This document shows positions 12,401-25,676 of a stretch of 64,000 nt of DNA, piece after piece. Each line of letters begins with the position of its first letter. Positions within the stretch are counted from its first letter, which is position 1. Location of the stretch: positions 21,131,578 through 21,195,577 of the forward strand of contig WMCF01000008.1 in the NCBI GenBank assembly GCA_009792885.1, read 5' to 3'. The notes under the pieces are model-generated. The model was not told the DNA's origin and did not search any database. It saw only the letters and a program-made list of their open reading frames with translations. The translations under genes were made by a program, and so were the position numbers. Source of the DNA: Eremophila alpestris peregrina (lineage: Eukaryota; Chordata; Aves; Passeriformes; Alaudidae).

Positions 12401-15400
12401 CTTTTATATATCTTTTCATATCTCTAACCAAAACCCCACTTCCCCTCCCTGCTTTTTCTCATTTTTGTTTACTTTATCATTTTGCCTTTATCTTCTATCC
12501 CAGTTTCTCATGACTCATGTAATTTTCATTACATTACCAGTTCTGAAAACAGTGAGAAATCTGCCAAGAATAGATGTAAATGAGATGTAATGGAAGAACA
12601 TTTGGGCAATTCAGCAATCTGCATGATATTAAAGAGATAAGGAGGAAAACAGAATGCTTGTTTAATGCATGGTAAAGGCAATGCTAGACAAAGTGGAGAA
12701 CAATATATAAAGACAATCTATTCCTTCTGAACATGGTCTGCTCAGATTAGCACGTTCAATCAAAACTTTACTGCCTATAACATTGTGCCATTTTCCAACA
12801 TGGAAAGGCAGGATTTGCTCATGAAAATCTTCTGCAGTTATTGACATTATTTATTCTGAAAAAATTATATGTTTGGTAATTATTAAAGAAAGAAAAAATC
12901 ACAAACTTGGCTTGAAGATTTGATGATGATGATAAGCCTTTCTGCAATAAATCAACTGGGTAGACTTCTGCTGATGTTGTGTCTCCACATGAAGCCAGGA
13001 ATCTGCTGCCATAGGCAACTTGCAACTTTCTTAAAAATCCAAAATATTAAATGAAATAAACCATCACATTCATTTCAAAAGAATAATGAATGCAGTTCCT
13101 CACACATATATTTTGACATCTCTTCACTTTAACATACATTATTAAAAAAAAATTAAAGGGAAGTGAATATGCTTTTCACTTCTTGCAAATTCAGTAGTGA
13201 TGCTTCCACTCTTTGGCAGATTCTCATAACCCAGGAATTTGAAAGAGGACAGTTTCCTTCATATGAGAAATCTAATTCCTCACAGCTGTGTAACAAACAC
13301 AGTCACCAACAAGCACAGCTGCAGCCAGAGCTTAGCAGACTTCCTCACAGCAGGAAATTATGCAGGAAAGATGCAAAAGCCTGGAGAAATACTAGGTGGA
13401 AGAACAAGAAAGAGCATAGGGCCTGAAGTACAAGTCAACAATCAAATGTGGAATGATTTGGCAGTAAAGACCTACCATTCTGAGTCAGATGGCAGGTCCA
13501 TTACCAAAACAGACAACGTACGAACAAATGAATCATTAAGAAGCATGTGAAATGTGTGGGCTTGAAAAGCAAAATTTGGCTATGAAGAATGTTTTGGACT
13601 TACAAAGCTGTATATGTTCAGCAGAATAAGGCTTGAGCATGAGTGAAGATAATTCCTTTGAAAGTCTCCACTAGCATGAAAAGGTTACTGCTCTTAAATA
13701 AGTATTTCTTTGTTAAAGCAAAAATCCCCATCATTTATCAACACCTCTAACTGTGGTTCTAAATGATGCCTTCTGGTTCCTGATAATAATGCAAGCATGG
13801 TAATATTTCATTTAATCAGGCTGGAGATTACCAGAAGAAGAAAAAACAGTGTCAGGAAATGGAAAACTAAAAGATAACACCAGAAGAAGAATATTTATTT
13901 TATGGAAGAAAAGCAAAGAGCCCAAATACATTCTGAATCCAACAGAAATATCAGTAGATTTAAAGCATTCTATGTAATACTGATAACTTTTCTTCAATTC
14001 TGCTGTAAATTATGTACTGTTACATGCATAGAATAGGGAAGTTCTTATATACATATGAAATATGAATATTTGCATTTACTTCCAATTTGGCTTTACAGTA
14101 AGTAGAAATTCAAATGACTAGACCTGCATCACACTGACTCAGCAATGTACCAAGATTAGAAATATTGTTAATATTTTACTGCAAAACAATTCTATCAACT
14201 CTTCTCTTTGTTTTATATTGAATGGCTGTTTGATTTTTCATATATGGAAGCTCCTGAACAAATCATAGAATCATCAGACTCTAAGGTACCAGTAACTCCC
14301 TCTCACCATGGTAAAGATGGTTTTCTGTCTCCCTATTATGTAGCTTCCATAGCTTTCCTGTTAAAGAAAATTATCAGGAATTCAGAGCCCTTTATATCTT
14401 CAGTGTGTGACCTAATCATAAAAAATATTTGCAAACTTGCCTATTTGAGTGTTCTGTGTTAGAGATAGCAACTACTTTGCCATAGGGAGTCTGGGTGTGA
14501 AACAGTAATTCTACATGTCTCGAATCTCTATGCCTTGTTGCCACAACAGCTGTGTCAGCCACCCCTCATGTGTAGTTGAAGACAGGCCACACCACTCTCA
14601 TTCACCACGTGTGACATGAAACATCACTCAGCTTTGTCCTGTAAGAGTCAGGCAGCTTGCTCAAGCCTTGCCAATACAGAGAAATAAGCACACTGGCAAA
14701 ATGGGTGCCACTGTATTCAGCAACAGTTTTAGTAATATGAACTGTCACCTGATAGTCCTTATCTTTCTCTAGCAGTTGCACTGGAAGTGAAGAGACTGAC
14801 TTCAGCTTGACACCCAATTACTGGTAATTAATATTAACAAAAATAAGATCCACTACTATTAACAGAAATTGCAAGCACAATGAAGTCTCTATGATTTCCC
14901 CCTTATCAAGCTACTCAAAAGCAATTCTCCTCTTTTAACTCTGCTCAAGAGAACTTTTTTTTTAAAGTAAAACCATCCATTTTAATATTTTATGTTTCTT
15001 CTTTATGGATTGCCAGTGAAGAGTCTGTTTATAGGAATAAAGTAATTTGCATAAAAATACTGCAAATATTTGTAGGTAAGATCTTAACTACACCATTTTG
15101 ATGGCTTTTAAGAAGAATAGACTGAAAGACTGAAAGTGCACAAGCATGGTCTGATATTGTCCATAACAGCAAAATCAAGCCTAAATTATAAATGATATTG
15201 CATGGGCAGTTACCTCCAGTTAGTTTCCATTTTAGAACAACAAAAATATGTTAAAAGTTACTTTCTCTAGCGCTAAATTTTTAAATAGATTTATAAATTT
15301 TCTAACGCTTAAATTTTCAGCTTTGTAATGGTTTTTAATATTGTTCTTTTAAACAGTAATGGAGTTCCTGAAGAAGGCTTATTAGAAATTGGGGTAAATT

Positions 15401-18128
15401 TTTCACTTCTACCTATCATGTCATACCATACCATAAAATTCCTATCATAATACAGCCTTCAATCCTGTGTTGAATCTTTTCCATGTGATAGGTCAAATAT
15501 GGAATGTTCAATGATTTTCTTTGAACTCTCCATGCTGAACAATATTCAGACACAGTAGAGCTAATTGCTATCCTTCATCAAATTATTTGCATTTTACTCT
15601 CTAGAGCTTTAATTTCAGTTAGCCTGTAAAGCTAACTATTTGAGATTTGCAAACATCCCTGCAAAGCTTAACCCATCATTTTCTCTGGAGACAGGAAAAA
15701 TGTATTGCTGTACACATATATATTCCAATTTGGTATATCTATTTCCAATTTATATTCAAATCTTTTTTTCCCTTCACAAGATATGCTTAACAGGGAATTT
15801 GCACAGCAGAATAATTAAATCAATATGAGAATTTTGGTAAACTAAAGATAGGTTTACTTTGAATAACTTCCAGAATTACTCCAAGAGGTATATAGAAAGT
15901 TCCTCTTCACAAAGTACAAAAGCATCTCAAAAGATGCTTTCTATGTAGGAATTGGATATAAAGCATAAAATATTTGCTTTTGGTGCTGTAAGGAGTGATT
16001 ATTTTTATTTCAAGTTTCTCTTATCAGATAATTAATGAGACATGTAAGTAATCTGTGCACATATAGAAGTTCTTGAAGCCAAAGTGAATAACCATCTTCA
16101 CAATTATGCTATGATTCACATTAGATTCAGGGTATCTCTTGACTTTCTTATGGATATACTTTTGTCTTATTTCTGTCAGCTGAATCCATACAGTGTTTTT
16201 TGGCTGTCATTAACGAGACAGGTCAAGAAAGCAGTTGTCAAGTTCATGTTTCCTGACAATTTTCATTTAGCACCTCATTGACAGACAGGTTTTCCCGCTT
16301 AGACAAACACATTTCTGTATTTTTAATCAAGGTCTTTTGTACATGAGATGTTCAGTTTAAAATTAAAATGTTCAATATTTGACAATCTTATCAGAAACTT
16401 TCTCAAGCCCTGTGTTTACCCAAGATATAAATCAAGGTGGTTTTGATTTTAAATCAATTTCGGGCTTTTAACTGGCACTATATTTTACAGTTATTTTTCA
16501 TCATTCAGGAAACATCACATCTGCCACTCTGGTAGAAATGTTTTCTTGGTGCATTTCCCCCTCCTTCACCCTTTTAATGTAGTCACAATTGGCCATTGGC
16601 CATATGATTTTACAGACAACCCATAACTTACCTCATACGAAGGAAGCAAAAATAAATGCAGCTACAATTTGCTGAGTGTTATTAAAAATAATTCTAGTTC
16701 TAGGGGAGGAACTAAATACCATTAGTGTCCTTTTAAGAACTAACTGGTAGTCTGCTGTCTACAAAAATCACCCCTTAAAAAACAAAGAAACCCGTCATTA
16801 CTAAAGTGAGATTTCCAACTAAAGTGAGATTTCAAAATCAGTATTTTTATGAAAGGAGCATTTAATGTGGAAAAAGGAGGACAGAGAATTAAACTGCACA
16901 AAGATGTCTTCCACAGAGTGCAGTTAAGCACATTTTTCCCAGTGTAGAACATTTAAACTAATATATGGGCTTGGCTTTTTTCTTTCTGACACTTAGTAGA
17001 ATCAATGCTGGACACATGTATGTGAATAGCTATTTCAGGCCTGCAAGCTTTTCTGAGGTTATTGATAACATAACCAAAAAACCTTTTAGCACATTAATGT
17101 ACTATAAATGACCTTTCAAAAACTTCAAGCTTCCAAGTTACACCAAACATGCCAACACAGCACTGCAGAACTGCATCTGCTCTCAGAGTACTCCCTGTCA
17201 GAGCAGGAATCCATTGCTTCAGTATCCATCCCATGACAGGAGTGACAGCAGGTCTGAACTTGGAGATCATGGTTTGCCACAGGACACCAAAATATCAAAC
17301 AGTATATTTGCACTAATTTCATCTTGTTTTGCCCAGAATGCAATAAAGACAGACTTAAGTTTCAGCGTTGAAACTGCCCACATGAAGGAGCAGTAATTGC
17401 TTTCTCTCACTTAAAACAAATAGCTTGTATTTTGCTGGGAATCTTTAATGGGTCTATGGAAGAGTACGTTATTTCTCCAAAGAGCCAATCAAATATTAAT
17501 TAATTCTCAGGGTCCTGGAAGACAATCAAATAATCCAGTCGCTTTGAAGAGAAAGCTTTCTGAAAAGTAGCGTAACTTACACTGTATTTGTCAATATTTT
17601 GCCTTGGACCTTATTTTCAGGACATAAAATATTATAGTAGGATCCTTAAAGGGTGCCTTTGACTTTGAAAAACATTCATTATAAAAATGTGCAGGTCTTA
17701 TGGTGGGAAGCACCCTCTTTTTCATGTTCTGTCCTTCCCAATTTGAGCAATAATGTCTTAATGGTTTAAATACAGGAGAAGGAATTAGAAGACCAATGTT
17801 TGACTAACATTATTAGCTTAATATTAACATGAAAATTCAGTTTCCTAGAACAGTTTTCCTGGAACAGGTTGAGAAAACAGGAATAACAGTTTGTCACTGC
17901 TTTTACCTTCATAGGTTTCAAGCCTCAAAAAATGATTATTAGATAATATGAAAACCTCAGATAAAACAATAGAAAGAAAATCAGATTAGCTAGAAGACAA
18001 TACTCAGACTGCTGTTCAGAAGAAGGCATGTCTTTAGGTTTTGCTTGGTTCTTTCTGAGGACTATCAGTGGCCGATCGTATCTTTCCGTCTTTAGGCAGT
18101 TTTCCTGTAACTTTCCTTCAGTTCCAAG
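9427..18128. other. Unique AT-rich non-coding DNA
   Basis: About 8.7 kb without a supported gene. The minus-strand frame 9281-9847 runs from here into the LTR. A plus-strand frame at 13239-13550 (ATG at 13263) is discussed among the findings. Small duplications are seen at 11201-11218 (2 x 9 bp) and 16800-16835 (2 x 18 bp). Minus-strand donor-like motifs, for example near 16630, lack coding support. Confidence 0.5.
16800..16835. repeat. Short tandem duplication, 2 x 18 bp
   Basis: The unit actaaagtgagatttcca is repeated head to tail with one mismatch in the second copy. Confidence 0.8.
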
Positions 18129-18361
18129 CTGCGCCAAGGGAAATACAGGTTGGATATTAGGAATAAGTTTTTTACAGAAAGAATAGCAAAGTACTGGAAT
18201 TGTCCACCCAGGGAGGTGGTGGAGTCACCATCCGTGGACGTGTTTAAAAAAAGTCTGGATGTGGCACTCAGTGCCATGGTTTAGTTGAGGTGTTAGGGGT
18301 AGGTTGGACTCAGTGGTCTGGGAGGTCTCTTCCAACCTAGTGATTCTGTGATTCTGTGATC
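18129..18361 (+). mobile_element. CR1 LINE 3' end, 5'-truncated
   Basis: This is a well-preserved CR1 3' untranslated region of about 230 bp. It begins near 'ggttggatattaggaa', continues through 'cacccagggaggtggtggag' and 'gttggactcagtggtctggg', and ends with the CR1 terminus cttccaacctagtgattctg and a repeated ATTCTGTG octamer. No coding part remains. The ATTCTGTG tail differs from the ATTCTATG tails of other copies, so it may be a different CR1 subfamily. Confidence 0.93.
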
Positions 18362-21060
18362 CATTAAATACATATCCAAAGATATAGACCTAGGAATACC
18401 ATACCCAACCTCAGAGTTTATTGTTTCTGAGTCTAGACAAATAACTTCAGTTTACACTGATATTGATCTCTTGCCAGAGCTGCAGGCCTGAATGAAATCA
18501 GGAAGTCTAAACTAGGCCTCTTCGGCCATGAATATTACTAAATTTTCAGGCTCTTTATGCACTATAAAATTCAAGGTTCTGAAATATTAGCAGCAGCTTG
18601 GATGAGAATCAGCCTTTCCACTTTTAGTTGTGTAAAAGACATGAGTCTACATATATTCCAAGGTAGCAGTCTGAGGTGCAACTCAAGTTCTCCACAACCC
18701 TATCCTACCTGAGGAGTAACCCTTGAAAATGGTGCCTGGAAGCCACCTGTCTTGTCTTCCGGTGATAATGACTGGTAGATCCTAAACCAGAAAATCGTCA
18801 GAAAAATGGACAGGAATGAAGTTTCTCGTACCCTCTGCTACTTAGTTCATACTGTGCTTCAGGATTTGTGTTAAACCTCTCTAAAAATATCTCGCAGAAT
18901 AAATGATCCTTCCCTCCTCATAAATGTTCTTTTCTTTAGAAGCTAAAGACATTATTGGTCTGAGTTGATGGAGAAAGGCAGCTAATCTAAGGTGACTCTG
19001 AGGATAATTTGAAATCGAGCCTTTTTCGACAAATTTGCAAAATAAAACAAAGACAAAGCCAGCCATTATGGGCATAATACTTGCTCAATTTCACAGCCTA
19101 ATAAGAAAAAAAAATACACTATAAAGCAAGAAAGGTCCTTTTAATTACCTTCCTTTGGGGAAAAAGAAAGAAAAAAAACAAGCAACCTTGCACCACTGTT
19201 GTTTCACAGAATTTATGATCCACTTACTTGGACTTCATGTTACATCTTCTTTACTTGAGAAATGAAGTTGCTTGTTCACACACATCGTAGAATACAACAT
19301 AGAAAATACAAGAGATCTTTACACACAATCACAGACAAAATCACCAGCTGGACAAATGCTAAAATTCTTTGTAAATATGTCTAAATATCTCTAAATAGGA
19401 GTCACACAATTTTTTCCATCTGGTTTATCTTTAAATGAATGAAAAAGTGCTAACATGGCAAAATAAGCTATTCTGGCCAGAAAACATTCTTTTTCACTTT
19501 TCTTTGATATTTTTGATGGGTTTTTTTCCACGTCTCTTGAATTATATTGCAAAGATAAAAACCACTATGTTAATAACAACTGAAAAAGAAATCTAAATTT
19601 ATAAAACGACTTCTCTTTCAAAAGTTTTTATAAGACAATCTTTTTATCAGAATATGTTCCATAGTGGGAAATACTCTCTTTGAGAATGGGATACAAGTTT
19701 TTCCATAGGGTTGCACACAACTAAGGAATAAGACATATTTAGGGAATAATATCTGCAATCAATCAAGTCTCTTAGCAAAAATGTGAGAGCTTAATCTTCA
19801 AAGTCTTAAGCTATTTTCACTGTTTTTAAACAAATGTGAAATAACTATGTATAATGTAATTTTGAGGTAATACCCATTGTGTTTCAACATATTGCTTGAG
19901 GGTCAGCTACAGTAATACTTTTCTCTTAGGTTCAAGTGAGTGAAAAATTAGGCTCACATTGAGGTATCTGCAAAACCCCATGCAAAAACCCAGACTCAAC
20001 AAGGTTTCTCAATCCTTGTCTCTCTTGTTAGGTTGACTGCATACCTGTAGAGAGACTGTATATTTTTTCCTATATGAAGATAAAAATCTTTGTATTTTCT
20101 TGCAGGTAAAAAAAATGCCTCCCTGTCAATTAATTGAAAAAATGCATAGCTCCCATTGACTGAACTTATATTTCTGTGTCAGAAAAACATAGAGAGAAAC
20201 TGTCTAACAAGGCAGTTTGGTAAGAATAAATGAGACTATATTTGAATGGGATTTGCAAGATCACCTTTACTCCACAAGTTCAAAAGGTGAAAACTCCAAT
20301 ATCCTCATTATTCCTGTCAATTCGTGTTTTGTCTCCTCACGAAAATACTGAAGAAGCCACCAACCTTCTCTTGAAAAGATATCACCCAAACAGACATTTA
20401 CATAAGCAGAGTACTGCTAAGGCAATTGCAGAATTCTAACTGGCAAGTTTAATTTTGTCATGCAGCTGGAAGAGGCAGAAATTTTTTTGAGAAATTACAG
20501 GATTGCAGAACCATTATTCCTAGTAAATGATAGGAGAGTTTTGGAGTTCCTAGATACCATAAATAAATAAGCAACTTTGGATAAGAAAGGTTTGATTAGC
20601 ATTAAATATATTAAAGGTTTGAGGGCTGGAACCTCACTGCCATCTGCTTATTAGGTTGGTCGTGACTTTTACCCTCCTTGTTAATTTCATTTTTCATAAA
20701 ATTATAATTTAAAAACCACATCAATCATGTTGAGCACATTGCTATTTAAAAGCTTAACTGGAAGTTATTTGATCCAGATACTAGTTACAATGTTACCAGA
20801 TTAATTCTTTGTGAATTTTCTTAGCATTCACTAGAAGGCAACATTTCACTTTAGAGTAAACTGCCTGTGGGACTGTCTAACTTGAGCTGACATTACTTAC
20901 ACAACAGTGTATAAGGCTACTTACAAGACACTCCACTGATCAAAATATTTCTTTTCTGGTCACAATTGCTCTAATTGAAATATTTTCCCCATTCTTTTTT
21001 GATATATCTTGTTCATAGACCTTCCTTTTTTTCTTAATTTCTTATTTCTGTACTGTTCTG
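18362..21060. other. Unique AT-rich non-coding DNA
   Basis: About 2.7 kb between two CR1 tails. No recognisable gene, RNA or repeat beyond short A-rich runs. Confidence 0.55.
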
Positions 21061-21234
21061 AGTCTTGACTGAGGTTGTGGACTCTCCATACTGAGGTGTT
21101 CAAGGCCAGGCTGCATGAGGCTCTGAGAAACGTGGTCTAAGGGAAGGTGTGCATGCCCATGACAGAGGCGTTGGAACCAGATGATTTTTAAGGTGCCTTC
21201 CAACCCAAACCATTCTATAAGTCTATGATTCCAT
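21061..21234 (+). mobile_element. CR1 LINE 3' end, 5'-truncated
   Basis: The region carries 'ggactctccatactgaggtg', 'caaggccaggctgcatgagg' and the terminus 'ccttccaacccaaaccattc' followed by a degenerate ATTCTATAAG/TCTATGATT tail. These are landmarks of the avian CR1 3' end. Only about 175 bp are left and there is no coding region. Confidence 0.92.
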
Positions 21235-21320
21235 GAGTTTGTCTTCTCACACAGCTAACCAACTAAACTTTAATTTAGGAAATTCCCTAGTAGATGGGAT
21301 AATCTTACCTGGTAACTACT

Positions 21321-21371
21321 TTTCTTTCTCTCTCTCTCTCTCTCTCTCTTTTCTTTTTTTTTTTTTTTTTT
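21321..21371. repeat. (CT)n microsatellite followed by poly(T)
   Basis: A run of about 20 bp of alternating CT passes through a short interruption into an uninterrupted stretch of about 19 T. The length is likely polymorphic and error-prone in sequencing. Confidence 0.95.
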
Positions 21372-21448
21372 AATAAGACCTACCAAGAGAACAGAGCAAA
21401 ACCACAACACCTACCTGTAAAGAGCAACTTTAAGGGTGCACACTATTC

Positions 21449-21665
21449 TGGATCTGGTTGGGAAAGAGTTAATTTTCTTCACAGCAGCCCGACAGTGGTT
21501 TGCATGTGTGACTGAAACAGTGTTGACAACAGAGCAGCATTCTGTCTGAGACTGAACAGTGCTTGAATAACATCAGTGTCTTTCTTGTTTCTCACTTTGT
21601 TCCACCTGAGAGTGGGCTGTGGGTGGGCAAGAGGCTGGGAGAGAACACAGGTAGAACAGCTGACT
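21449..21665 (+). mobile_element. Truncated ERV LTR remnant
   Basis: The stretch 'gaaagagttaattttcttca', followed by 'gtgttgacaac' and 'ggtgggcaagaggctgggag', matches my recollection of the 5' (U3) part of a widespread avian ERV LTR that starts TGTCCTGG. It appears to be the same broad family as the LTR at about 57950-58452, which is on the opposite strand. The TG terminus and the whole R-U5 part are missing, so this is a degraded fragment. Boundaries are approximate. Confidence 0.65.
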
Positions 21666-23786
21666 CACAGTTGATAATTTCACCAATGATAAAAACCAGA
21701 GTAAGAGAACCTTAAAAACAGGTGTATAACCTACTTTAAACCAAATGAACTGTTTATAAAAATAAAATATAGTGATTTATAGTATTTATTAAATTAATAC
21801 AAATATTTATGATTTATGTTTGATATCTGGGATGTAGTGCAAGCTAAATATTTTGAATAGAGATGTTATGATTGTATAATTCCATTATTTATCAAGGAAT
21901 TTACCTACAATTTATAACCGGTGAATTTTTATTCTAATTTATCTCATTTATTGTTTTGATCCTTCATGTTTCCTCATGGCACTGATTTCAAAAAGAGACT
22001 TTGTCTGCCTTCAGGCTCTGTTCAGTCATAGACATTTCTGTTATCACTGGCCTATAATCATCAACCTCAATTTGTTTTCCTTGCAATTGAAGAATTGCTT
22101 TATTATTTAGCTCCATATTTTTAAAATAATTTCCATTTACACATGAGCTGAATACCATTCTTGCACATATATTCATTGGATATATATGAATCCATTGATT
22201 TTTGGGTCTAGTGAGAAGACAGAGGAATCCTGTACATTAAATGGAAATGTAGGTACTTATTTGAATGGTTATTTGGGGTTATATGCATGTAAATAAGGAT
22301 GAATAGAATTCATTAAATACTCATAGAAGGTAAATCATTGGTTAATGTACTTTTAGTTCACTACAAGATCAGCTGGGGTAGTGGAACCACTGTTAAAGGT
22401 ATAAATTTATGTTCAGCTATATCATCTGCACTAATTTCAGAGACTGAAAAAAACAATGAGACCATAGTAAGCTAGTTCTCTAAGTACCCTTTATAAAATT
22501 TGAAAACATTTAGTAAATCTGAAAGGATAATTCACTCCATTAAAAGTAAAATAATTATAGGTGATATGAATTCCCCCAGTAAAGCTTCTCTTTCATTACT
22601 AACTTAGACTAGATGCCAGAAGGCTTATGTTAGTGAAAATTAATTCCCTCCAAAGTCACCTCTTCAGTTTCAGAACATACAGTTTTGGTATTTCAGTAGC
22701 TCAACTCAGTGTTATAAGAAGTGAAATGTCAGATAAAATCTTCAAGTTCAGACAGTAAAACTGTAGAATTTATAAACTATTATTTAGAAATTTTTGGGCT
22801 GTACTTGTTACCAGAGGTTGGCCTTAGTCATGACTGTAATCATGAACATACTACGAAATTCTTGTCTTCATCCACCCAGGTAGAAAACAGCCAAACATCT
22901 CAACTAAAGTCCATTGGCTCAAATAGGAGTATTCAGATGTTTTATGGTAAGCACTTGTGTGAGTGTTTTGCTGGATCATGGTCAAAGCATTCTCCAGGTT
23001 TCCTGATGCCTTCTTTATCCTTGCCCCAGCCTTGCTGAATGGACTTTTAGGTTTGGGTAAAAAAAAATCACATTTAATTTCTCTTCACCAAAACCAAATT
23101 CTGCATCTTCTGAGACTATTTCACTTGGAGCAACTATGCATCTTTCTTAGCATTGACTGTCCCTTTTTATCCTTCATTTACAATAGTGCTAAAACGCATT
23201 TTCTATTTCTCAAGAAATACAGAGGCATAGTCATAAAAGTAATGGTAATAACTTTTTAAGGACCTGTTGTAACACCCTTTGAAATCAGTGGGAGTTTCTC
23301 AATTGATTTCAACGGGTTTTGAACTGAGTTCTAAAAGATTAAATTTAGAGAAGAGCAATTAAAGAGTTGTCTCATCAACAGCAAAATGTTCAGAATGTCT
23401 ATGTATTAATTCTACTGAAAACAATGGCAAAATAACTGTTTACTTGTCTAAAATGAATTATTTTTAGCGTCTGTCATATAAACAATTCCAATAATCGGCA
23501 TGTACATATACAAATATATAAAATGTGTGTAGAAACTAAAAATTTAATTATCATTTAATAGATGTAATGGGATATAAGTATTAATAACCTCATTTAAAAG
23601 TCTGATGAATACAAAAGCTCTCATATTATAATTACTCTCAGAAAGAAAGTCTTGTTAATCTGGTGAGCAGTTGATGACACAGAAAATTATAAATAATGGA
23701 AACATTGCACAAATTAATTGTAGATTAGAGCAGAATAGTTTACATTTAATAATAGAAAGACCATTTTTAGCAGAGAGTAAGTATGA
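21666..23786. other. Unique AT-rich non-coding DNA
   Basis: No supported gene or repeat. Frames such as 22721-23038 and 22963-23259 overlap each other and show no recognisable domain. Confidence 0.55.
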
Positions 23787-23845
23787 TCATAGAATAATAG
23801 AATGTTTTGGGTTAGAAGGGATGATTCATCTGGAGACTGTTCCAA
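23787..23845 (-). mobile_element. CR1 LINE 3'-tail remnant
   Basis: tcatagaataatagaatgtt followed by 'ttgggttagaagggatgatt' is the reverse complement of a CR1 terminus with its two octamers. Similarity fades after about 60 bp, so this is an old, heavily truncated copy. Confidence 0.75.
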
Positions 23846-25553
23846 TTATTAGACTTCTTTGCTATCCCATGATCCTCAATTTTTTAAAAAGAACCAATCT
23901 TTCTCTTACAACAGGTCTAAATGAAACTAGATGCTGGCCAGCAGCATCCTACAAATACTGCATCAACTGAATAGTAATGAAATGTCTCCTTCCAAAAAGT
24001 TTTATGGCTGCAAAAGAATAATGTGAAATTTTTCAAAATGGAGAATAACACAAAATACAATTGCTTGGGCAATTTTAGGCAATCAAGTTTTGTGGTATTC
24101 ATATTGATTTGTTATGTATAATTAATGACTATTATACTGGTTAAGTTAATTCTGAAGACACTGTTTTTTTCCTTAGTCTGAGCTACTTATCTGTAGAGAC
24201 ACAGCTGCTGGAATAGAAAACTAAAAAGACAAGGCTACCATTATGTTTCCTATTTGGCAAAGAAAATTCATCATTGCTGTATCATACAGAGTACGCCACA
24301 ATATTCTATATTTTCATTTTTAGTTAACTTTCATTAATATCTGTATCCCCATCATCATCTTCCCATGTCTTTTAACAACAGATTCAATCTAGCACATATT
24401 GAACATACTTTGCATATAAATTCAAGAAAGCATAAAATACAAGTTTATCTTTGCCTTCAATTAGCATCATTATATTTGTTTAGTTGACAGTTCCTTGAAG
24501 ATTCAAACTGGAAAAACTGCTTTTATTAATCATGGCAAGAAATGCTAAGACAGCCCATGGGAGAAACCTTCTCTTACTTATTGGCTTTTTGTACAAGCTG
24601 TATTGGCAAAGTCATTTCACATGTTTAATGGATGACTCCAGCTTGTAAAATATATTGGTCAAGGTAGGTCATATAGTGTAGTATTTACAGATATTGAACC
24701 AGACAGGTTCAGTAACTAGAGTAGTTAAATAATGATGACAAAAGGCTGCATGTTTACCCTTGTTTTTTATGCCTTCCATAATTATTTTTGTGCCATAGGA
24801 AATTTAATGCTATAATGCAGTCAAAAGATCAGGCTTTAATTAGTTTCTGGTCAAAGTTGACATTATGTTGTAATTTTTAAAACCTGTCATCAAAAGCTTC
24901 ATTTTACCTGAGAAAGACTGAAGTTGTGCCGTCATGCAGGCTGGAATCATTTGTGTCCAAAAACAAGATATAAAGTGTCTGTGGCAGTAGCAGAAGGAAT
25001 TATGGAAAATGCCATCATTTTAAAATGAAAAGCATTCACAGTAGAAGCATTCACTTAGCAACCAGCTATGAGAGTCCAGTAGTCTGCTTTTGTCTCAAGA
25101 TTTGGGTTTTCTAGTGCTGCAATGTTCCTCTAATGCAAATCTACTATCATGAAAGAAATACTGAAATTCACACAATGTCATGTAAAGTTAAGAGGTTATC
25201 AGTAAAAGATACTTTGGTATCTAACAAGCATCTTTTTCCTTTAACTTGGATTGGATATTTACACTTTCCATTTTGAATTCAGATTTGGTCACTCACCACT
25301 GGTGAGAGGCATTGAGTGCCCACTAATCCTGAAGTTTCCTGACTCAGCTGTGGGGTTTACCTTTATTCTGTCATTGATTTAAAGTCCACTAATGTCATTC
25401 AGTATTTCTACATAGGCAGCAGGAAGAGATGCATAATGTTGTTCTCTCCCATGCACTGATCTGCCAAAAACTAGCCACCTTATTAACATTCTCACAGTAC
25501 CACCGTGAAGCTACTGAATTCTTTAGAGGGGTATCAGTCTATTATTTGGGTCT
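23846..25553. other. Unique AT-rich non-coding DNA
   Basis: No gene recognised. It contains an inverted repeat that could fold as a hairpin at 24592-24647 (9-bp outer stem and 6-bp inner stem). Confidence 0.5.
24592..24647. repeat. Imperfect hairpin-forming inverted repeat
   Basis: Tacaagctg pairs with cagcttgta (9 bp). Inside it, agtcat pairs with atgact (6 bp) around a 16-nt loop. The internal loop is strongly asymmetric (9 nt against 1), which argues against a typical microRNA precursor. No function is claimed. Confidence 0.4.
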
Positions 25554-25640
25554 GCATTAGTACACCTACATGTCTTCCCAAATTTTCTTCAGTAAATTCA
25601 CAGTGCGTACAGTGCCTTGTGTTTGTCCTTTCTATACCTA
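25554..25640. repeat. False direct repeat, copy 1 (87 bp)
   Basis: Starts gcattagtacacctacatgt and ends ctttctatacct plus one base. It is identical to 25677-25763. The two copies are separated by exactly the library junction adapter, so the duplication is best explained as an assembly artefact, not a genomic repeat. Confidence 0.93.
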
Positions 25641-25676
25641 GTCTCTTATACACATCTAGATGTGTATAAGAGACAG
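25641..25676. other. Nextera mate-pair junction adapter (assembly contaminant)
   Basis: Positions 25641-25657 read gtctcttatacacatct, the last 17 of the 19 bases of the Tn5 mosaic end. Positions 25658-25676 read agatgtgtataagagacag, the complete inverse mosaic end. Two mosaic ends head to head with no spacer are the circularisation junction of Illumina Nextera mate-pair libraries. A natural Tn5/IS50 insertion would have about 1.5 kb of transposase sequence between its ends and a 9-bp target duplication, and neither is present. This stretch does not belong to the organism. Confidence 0.97.

Noticed and set aside
14265..14290. CR1-like 'catagaatcatcaga' word
   Set aside because: Only about 15 bp fit a CR1 terminus and neither side continues the similarity.
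25641..25676. A real Tn5/IS50-type transposon insertion
   Set aside because: The mosaic ends abut each other with no transposase or cargo between them, and there is no 9-bp target duplication. The host is a bird, and the structure equals a commercial library junction.
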